Shown: one piece after another, positions 5,259 to 5,344 of the stretch
Layout: each line of letters starts with the position of its first letter
Numbering within the stretch: the first letter of the stretch is position 1
Translations under genes and position numbers: made by a program
Notes under the pieces: model-generated
Databases searched by the model: none
What the model was told of the DNA's origin: nothing
The model's input: the letters and a program-made list of their open reading frames with translations, nothing else
Assembly: GCA_038239195.1 (NCBI GenBank)
Contig: JBBSEZ010000577.1
Coordinates: 1-5,344, forward strand
Source: JBBSEZ01 sp038239195
Lineage (GTDB): Bacteria > Planctomycetota > Planctomycetia > Gemmatales > Gemmataceae
Direction: 5' to 3'
Length of the DNA stretch: 5,344 nt

Positions 5259-5344
5259 AAACTCAGACCATGGAGGAAGGAATGGGAGGCCGGTCATGCG
5301 AGAGATTACGTTTTCCGAGGCGGATGTGCAAGCCATCGGCCACG
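5207..5344 (+). mobile_element. Probable left end of an IS630-family insertion sequence (partial)
   Basis: The transposase-like start at 5296 is preceded by about 85 bases of non-coding DNA that disrupts the 5' end of the minus-strand gene. GTATAC at 5206-5211 contains TA dinucleotides, the target duplicated by IS630/Tc1 elements, so the boundary may lie there. GTCA (5221-5224) and TGAC (5228-5231) form a small inverted repeat that may be part of the terminal region. GACCGG (5244-5249) and CCGGTC (5290-5295) are a further short inverted pair. The other end is outside the window, so the terminal repeats cannot be confirmed. Confidence 0.4.
5296..5344 (+). CDS. N-terminus of an IS630-like transposase / helix-turn-helix protein (partial, runs off window)
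   Basis: Sixteen codons are visible: MREITFSEADVQAIGH. From memory this matches the opening of IS630-family transposases and their HTH subunits common in planctomycetes (MREIT.......I.H.R.HHP). The start is supported by GGGAGG (5284-5289), six bases before the ATG. The DNA-binding helix-turn-helix would follow beyond the window edge, and the DDE catalytic domain cannot be seen. With so few residues the family call rests on the N-terminal signature alone. Its divergent orientation relative to the gene at 4137-5258 fits insertion at that gene's 5' end. Confidence 0.5.
   Translation, partial: MREITFSEADVQAIGH

Noticed and set aside
1..5344. CRISPR array, tRNA or rRNA genes
   Set aside because: No regularly spaced direct repeats and no tRNA or rRNA signature sequences were seen on either strand.

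Overview
The window is very GC-rich bacterial DNA, most like a planctomycete of the Gemmata group. I infer this from recalled family resemblance, not from a search. The clues are a 62-residue protein of a type I associate with that group, a HEAT-repeat protein carrying a CxxCH motif, and the style of an IS630-like transposase N-terminus. High GC fills all six frames with long spurious reading frames. I kept only those with recognisable protein content, sensible starts or coherent context.

Layout. Positions 1-170 are non-coding with two clear stem-loops. Positions 171-454 hold a 62-residue ORF and a 31-residue ORF joined by a TAATG stop/start overlap; both look like small or decayed genes. Positions 455-943 contain no convincing gene, but 680-887 is packed with inverted repeats, including a 12-bp pair (685-696 with 792-803) that encloses a 9-bp GC hairpin and a UUCG-tetraloop hairpin. 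Next is a two-gene operon on the plus strand: a 245-residue SPFH/band-7 (slipin-like) protein (947-1684) and a 307-residue retron-type reverse transcriptase (1681-2604), overlapping as ATGA. After a convergent junction with a small hairpin, the minus strand carries a HEAT-repeat/CxxCH protein (2625-4064, start uncertain, possible frameshift in the signal peptide) and, upstream of it, a putative exported alpha/alpha-toroid protein (4137-5258, native start apparently lost). The right edge (from about 5207) looks like the left end of an IS630-family insertion sequence, whose transposase begins at 5296 and runs off the window.

How it may work together. The main candidate system is structured RNA, then SPFH protein, then retron-type RT. 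Retrons are tripartite (ncRNA, RT, effector), and this block has the same three parts in one orientation, with an SPFH-domain protein in the place of an effector or scaffold. The RT has all catalytic motifs, but its retron hallmarks are altered: HAWAH where NAxxH is expected, VVG where VTG is expected, and YCDD where YADD is expected. That an SPFH protein partners a retron-type RT here, and that the 680-803 RNA is its template, are inferences. The two minus-strand genes are unrelated host genes, probably for exported proteins.
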